From the NCBI GenBank assembly GCA_964510225.1, contig CAZEAN010000110.1:1-18710 (forward strand): a stretch of 18,710 nucleotides of DNA. The letters run 5' to 3'. The notes beneath the pieces are model-generated. The model was not told the DNA's origin. It did not search any database and saw only the letters and a program-made list of their open reading frames with translations. Origin of the DNA: CAZEAN01 sp964510225. GTDB lineage: Bacteria > Planctomycetota > Planctomycetia > Isosphaerales > Isosphaeraceae. The position numbers and the translations under genes are program-made. How positions within the stretch are numbered: position 1 is the first letter of the stretch; the number at the start of each line of letters is the position of its first letter. Positions 16,744 to 18,710 of this stretch are shown here, in pieces.

Positions 16744-16759
16744 CTGTGTTGTAACACAG
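16744..16759. promoter_or_regulatory. LexA-box-like palindrome next to attI
   Basis: CTGTGTTGTAACACAG has seven-base perfect arms around a GT centre and matches the enterobacterial LexA operator pattern CTGT-N8-ACAG. LexA control of intI is established for mobile and Vibrio integrons. Here the site lies 17 bases upstream of the predicted intI -35 box and 21 bases left of the attI cut point. It could therefore also be an integrase accessory site or another repressor's operator. Confidence 0.5.
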
Positions 16760-16787
16760 AACATTGTCCGTCTACACACTGTTGGGC
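16760..16787 (+). other. attI: attI-like recombination site (intI/array junction)
   Basis: The only well defined part is the core heptamer GTTGGGC at 16781-16787, which matches GTTRRRY; the crossover is between G16781 and T16782. GTCTACA at 16770-16776 may be a degenerate left box. This is the only place between intI and the first cassette ORF where such a core occurs, and it matches the complement of the first cassette's R'' box. The left limit is uncertain. Confidence 0.75.
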
Positions 16788-16819
16788 AGATCAGAAGTGA
16801 AACAAGGAGGGGAGCGTTC

Positions 16820-17218
16820 ATGACTCAGCGCAAGCAGATTGTGCCGGTGGGCGTGCGCGACGACTTCAGGTTACTGCGCGGCGTCGTGGAACATGAAGAC
16901 AACCTCATCAATCATCGGTTTACGTGGCTGATTGTTGCGGAGGCGTTCTTGCTTGCGGCCTGTGTGTCTGACGACACGTACCCGATGCCAGTTGTCATCG
17001 CCGGCCTTGCCTCGACCGCGCTGACCTATGCGAGCCTTATGGCGGCAGTACGAGCACTGGAAGATCTGGGCAAACAAGTAGGCAATACCTTCGAGGGCAA
17101 CTATCCTCACCTGATGTCGACTACACGGCGCCACTGGCTCGGCCTTGTCGGGCCACTTGGTGTCCCGGTCGTGTTTCTCGGCATCTGGTTGTGGGCGCTT
17201 CTATGGGGGCCGCGCTGA
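16820..17218 (+). CDS. Cassette 1 product: small integral membrane protein of unknown function
   Basis: A 132-residue protein. A polar N-terminus with DDFRLLRGVVEHEDNLINHR leads into three hydrophobic segments, about 35-50, 56-78 and 105-129. The N-terminal acidic helix followed directly by the first membrane helix reminds me of small membrane proteins often found in integron cassettes, but I do not know a function. The start is well supported: AAGGAGGGG at 16804-16812, seven bases before ATG. The stop codon lies two bases before the attC R'' box, so the ORF fills the cassette, as is usual. There is no promoter of its own, so expression probably depends on a cassette promoter near attI. Base composition is GC-rich, unlike cassette 3. 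Confidence 0.8.
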   Translation: MTQRKQIVPVGVRDDFRLLRGVVEHEDNLINHRFTWLIVAEAFLLAACVSDDTYPMPVVIAGLASTALTYASLMAAVRALEDLGKQVGNTFEGNYPHLMSTTRRHWLGLVGPLGVPVVFLGIWLWALLWGPR

Positions 17219-17220
17219 CT

Positions 17221-17282
17221 GCCCAACAAGGCGATGCACCTGACGGCGCTTCGCGCCGCAGGTGATCGCCAAGGCGTTAGGC
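17221..17282 (+). repeat. attC: attC site of cassette 1
   Basis: It runs from the R'' box GCCCAAC (17221-17227) to the R' box GTTAGGC (17276-17282), with crossover after G17276. Between them the site folds into the imperfect hairpin expected of attC: GGCGAT, extra G, CACCTG, extra A, CGGCGC, loop TTC, GCGCCG, CAGGTG, ATCGCC. The two unpaired bases on one arm are the extrahelical bases that orient strand choice by the integrase. The length of 62 bases is typical of short attC sites. Confidence 0.95.
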
Positions 17283-17287
17283 GGCTC

Positions 17288-17614
17288 ATGGACACAGCCT
17301 TCCACGTAGCCGGTGACCCGGAGACTCTGCTAGCGACGCTCTTCCCGATCGACGGCGATGGGTTCATCCGCTTTGGCTTCTCGGCGCGCAGCCGGGGGCC
17401 GAGCGATCGCAGCGATCTCCTCGATGGGTCGGTCGAGATCGTCGACTATCTGATGGAGGGCTTCGTCACTTATCTGTTGTCGGTCGAACGAGCAAGCGAT
17501 GGCATCCGCCTCATCGTCCGAAAGACCGGGACCAATCGCGATGAGCACGTCGACTGGTTTGTCGAGAAGTACATCACCTCGCAGGGGCTGGCGGTGACCA
17601 AAGGCCCCGCCTAA
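17288..17614 (+). CDS. Cassette 2 product: small protein of unknown function
   Basis: A 108-residue soluble protein that I do not recognise. It begins MDTAFHVAGDPETLLATLFPI, is acidic in the middle (SDLLDGSVEIVDYLMEG) and has alternating strand- and helix-like segments, including ASDGIRLIVRKTG and HVDWFVEKYI. No signal peptide or membrane helix is visible. The ATG at 17288 lies 11 bases after the recombination point, and AGGCGG from the attC end could act as a weak ribosome binding site. The frame is also open upstream through attC1 to an ATG at 17234, which belongs to the previous cassette and is unlikely to be the native start. Its stop codon TAA lies inside the attC R'' box, so the gene ends exactly at the cassette boundary. 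Confidence 0.7.
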   Translation: MDTAFHVAGDPETLLATLFPIDGDGFIRFGFSARSRGPSDRSDLLDGSVEIVDYLMEGFVTYLLSVERASDGIRLIVRKTGTNRDEHVDWFVEKYITSQGLAVTKGPA

Positions 17615-17710
17615 CCTCGCGCTGCAGCGGACCCCGGCCGCCGCGGCTGGCTTGTGGGCGTGCGATCGGTTACTAACGGCGGCCGGGTCCGCTGAGCTTG
17701 GGCGTTAGGT
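17609..17710 (+). repeat. attC: attC site of cassette 2
   Basis: R'' is GCCTAAC (17609-17615) and R' is GTTAGGT (17704-17710), with crossover after G17704. A long imperfect hairpin joins them: GCT, extra G, CAGCGGACCC, extra C, GGCCGCCG (17621-17643) pairs with CGGCGGCC-GGGTCCGCTG-AGC (17677-17697). A 33-base terminal loop caps it. At 102 bases it is a longer attC type than the first one, which fits cassettes of separate origins. Confidence 0.95.
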
Positions 17711-17743
17711 TGCAAAAACAGACATAGGAGAAATATCGAAGCA

Positions 17744-18622
17744 ATGGCGAAATACGAAGAAAACGGCCATACCATTTACCATGGTGATGCCTTAGATGTA
17801 TTGCGAAGCGAAATACCAAGCGAGTCCGTAGATTTGGTATTCGTTGACCCTCCGTACAATATCGGAAAGAAATTTTCCAATTTTCATGATAAATGGTTTT
17901 CCGATCTTGAATATGCGAAATGGGCCTATCAGTGGATTGATGAATGCATAAGAATTCTAAAACCGACAGGCACGATGTACTTGATGACAAGTACACAAGC
18001 CATGCCCTACTTTGATCTATATGTGAGAGAAAAGATTACAATTCTCACTAGAATTATTTGGTCTTACGATAGCTCTGGTGTTCAGGCCAAGAAATATTAT
18101 GGCTCTATGTATGAGCCAATCCTGCACTGTGTGAAGGACAGAAATTTTTACTGCTTCAATGCGGACGATATACTCGTTGAGGCGAAGACTGGCGCAAAAC
18201 GGAAACTAATCGACTATAGGGGCGAAGTGCCAAAACCATATAATACGAAGAAAGTGCCCGGTAATGTCTGGGACTTTCCGAGAGTACGCTATCGAATGGA
18301 TGAATACGAAGAACATCCATCTCAAAAACCAGAAGCCTTACTGGAAAGAATTATTCGCGCTAGTAGTTGTGAAGGAGATATAGTGCTTGACCCTTTCGCT
18401 GGCACATTTACAACGGCGGCTGTTGCCAAAACTCTTGGCAGAAAAAGCGTCAGCATTGAAGCGCAAGATGAATATCTGAAGATTGGCTTACGTCGCGTGC
18501 TTGGAATGAAAGAACATTCTGGCGAAAAACTAGAAGCCGTAAAAAAGAACACAAAAGTAAAAAACGGTCGCGGGGTAAAGAACGTAGATAAGACGGGAGA
18601 TCTTTTTAGTGTCAATTCATGA
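17744..18622 (+). CDS. YhdJ-like N6-adenine DNA methyltransferase (cassette 3)
   Basis: A 292-residue beta-class methyltransferase transferring methyl from SAM to adenine N6. The catalytic motif IV is VDPPYNIG, with DPPY at 35-38. The central region contains IIWSYDSSGVQAKKYYGSMY and VPGNVWDFPRVRY. Motif X and the SAM site follow, HPSQKPEALLERII and LDPFAGTFTTAAV (215-227), the order that defines the beta class. Length and sequence closely recall E. coli YhdJ (M.EcoKII), which methylates ATGCAT, so that site is a reasonable predicted target. All motifs are intact. AGGAG (17726-17730) lies 13 bases before ATG. The gene is visibly AT-rich compared with cassettes 1 and 2, a sign of separate origin. 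Its 3' end overlaps the next ORF by 14 bases. Confidence 0.93.
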   Translation: MAKYEENGHTIYHGDALDVLRSEIPSESVDLVFVDPPYNIGKKFSNFHDKWFSDLEYAKWAYQWIDECIRILKPTGTMYLMTSTQAMPYFDLYVREKITILTRIIWSYDSSGVQAKKYYGSMYEPILHCVKDRNFYCFNADDILVEAKTGAKRKLIDYRGEVPKPYNTKKVPGNVWDFPRVRYRMDEYEEHPSQKPEALLERIIRASSCEGDIVLDPFAGTFTTAAVAKTLGRKSVSIEAQDEYLKIGLRRVLGMKEHSGEKLEAVKKNTKVKNGRGVKNVDKTGDLFSVNS

Positions 18623-18710
18623 ACATGACTTCACCGAAGAAATTGTTTCCATCCTTGATCGCAACACAAAAGGAAAAGGTGAAGAAATACTAAACAAATG
18701 CGAAATCATC
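18609..18710 (+). CDS. Partial ORF overlapping the methyltransferase; possible restriction endonuclease start
   Basis: A GTG at 18609 opens a frame of 34 codons to the window edge, giving MSIHEHDFTEEIVSILDRNT and a lysine- and glutamate-rich continuation. GGGAGA (18595-18600) sits eight bases upstream, a strong start signal inside the methyltransferase gene. The two genes overlap by 14 bases, which suggests translational coupling. A gene overlapping the end of a DNA methyltransferase is often its restriction partner. The visible part has no nuclease motif, so this is inference from position. An ATG at 18619 in another frame stops after 24 codons and is not favoured. Confidence 0.6.
   Translation, partial: MSIHEHDFTEEIVSILDRNTKGKGEEILNKCEII

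Larger units (their letters stand above)
15688..18710. mobile_element. Chromosomal-type integron: intI, attI and a cassette array (runs past window edge)
   Basis: The element consists of an integrase on the minus strand, an insertion point at 16781, and plus-strand cassettes: cassette 1 at 16782-17276, cassette 2 at 17277-17704, and cassette 3 from 17705 off the edge. Boundary heptamers are consistent. Cassette 1 begins TTGGGC and its attC R'' box is GCCCAAC. Cassette 2 begins TTAGGC and its R'' box is GCCTAAC. In both cases the circular form would rebuild a perfectly paired R''/R'. No transposase, 3' conserved segment or resistance gene is seen, so a sedentary integron is more likely than a mobile class. 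Confidence 0.9.

Noticed and set aside
16782..17704. Antibiotic resistance cassettes or a class 1 integron
   Set aside because: Neither cassette protein resembles a resistance enzyme, the integrase is not IntI1 by its sequence, and no qacE/sul1 segment or transposon ends are visible.
18619..18693. Short ORF beginning at ATG 18619 directly at the methyltransferase stop
   Set aside because: It stops after 24 codons; the frame from GTG 18609 stays open to the edge and has a better ribosome binding site.
1..18710. CRISPR array
   Set aside because: No run of regularly spaced direct repeats and no cas-like gene; the only multi-copy repeats with structure are the two attC sites.

Overview
The window most likely comes from a member of the Planctomycetota. 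The best evidence is a tandem pair of large membrane-anchored Ser/Thr kinases. Each has a short N-terminal helical domain, a DWG instead of DFG motif, one central membrane helix and a TPR-rich C-terminus, a style typical of that phylum. The other housekeeping genes (hisD, hisC, an HtrA protease, an RlmN/Cfr-family radical SAM enzyme, a DUF374 acyltransferase, an AsmA-like protein) fit but are less specific. The assignment is inferred from gene style; no taxonomic marker gene is present.

Layout. 22-94 is tRNA-Ala(GGC). 318-647 is an orphan Phd/YefM-type antitoxin-like gene. 706-6061 (minus) holds the two kinase paralogues. 6594-9654 (plus) is a small histidine-biosynthesis cluster, hisD, a GNAT acetyltransferase and hisC. 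9712-12240 (minus) holds a DUF374 acyltransferase and a two-PDZ HtrA/Deg protease, separated by an AT-rich spacer with a clear intrinsic terminator and a perfect inverted repeat. 12531-13646 (plus) is an RlmN/Cfr-family methyltransferase, which overlaps by 9 bases the end of a convergent AsmA-like gene (minus, to 14939). 15189-15545 (minus) is a small coiled-coil protein.

From about 15688 to the right edge the window carries a chromosomal-type integron. A complete integron integrase (intI) lies on the minus strand with its own predicted promoter. Next to it are a palindrome matching the enterobacterial LexA box and an attI-like insertion point. An array of plus-strand cassettes follows. Two full cassettes, each with one ORF and a textbook attC site, are followed by a third that carries a YhdJ-like adenine DNA methyltransferase. 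That gene overlaps by 14 bases an ORF running off the window, which may be its restriction partner. The boundary heptamers are self-consistent: each complete cassette begins with the exact complement of its own attC R'' box, as expected if each was inserted as a circle.

The left 15 kb is ordinary core genome. The integron is the accessory and most interesting part: a predicted capture machine, possibly SOS-regulated, with unknown membrane and small cassette proteins and a probable restriction-modification cassette whose AT-rich composition differs sharply from its neighbours.
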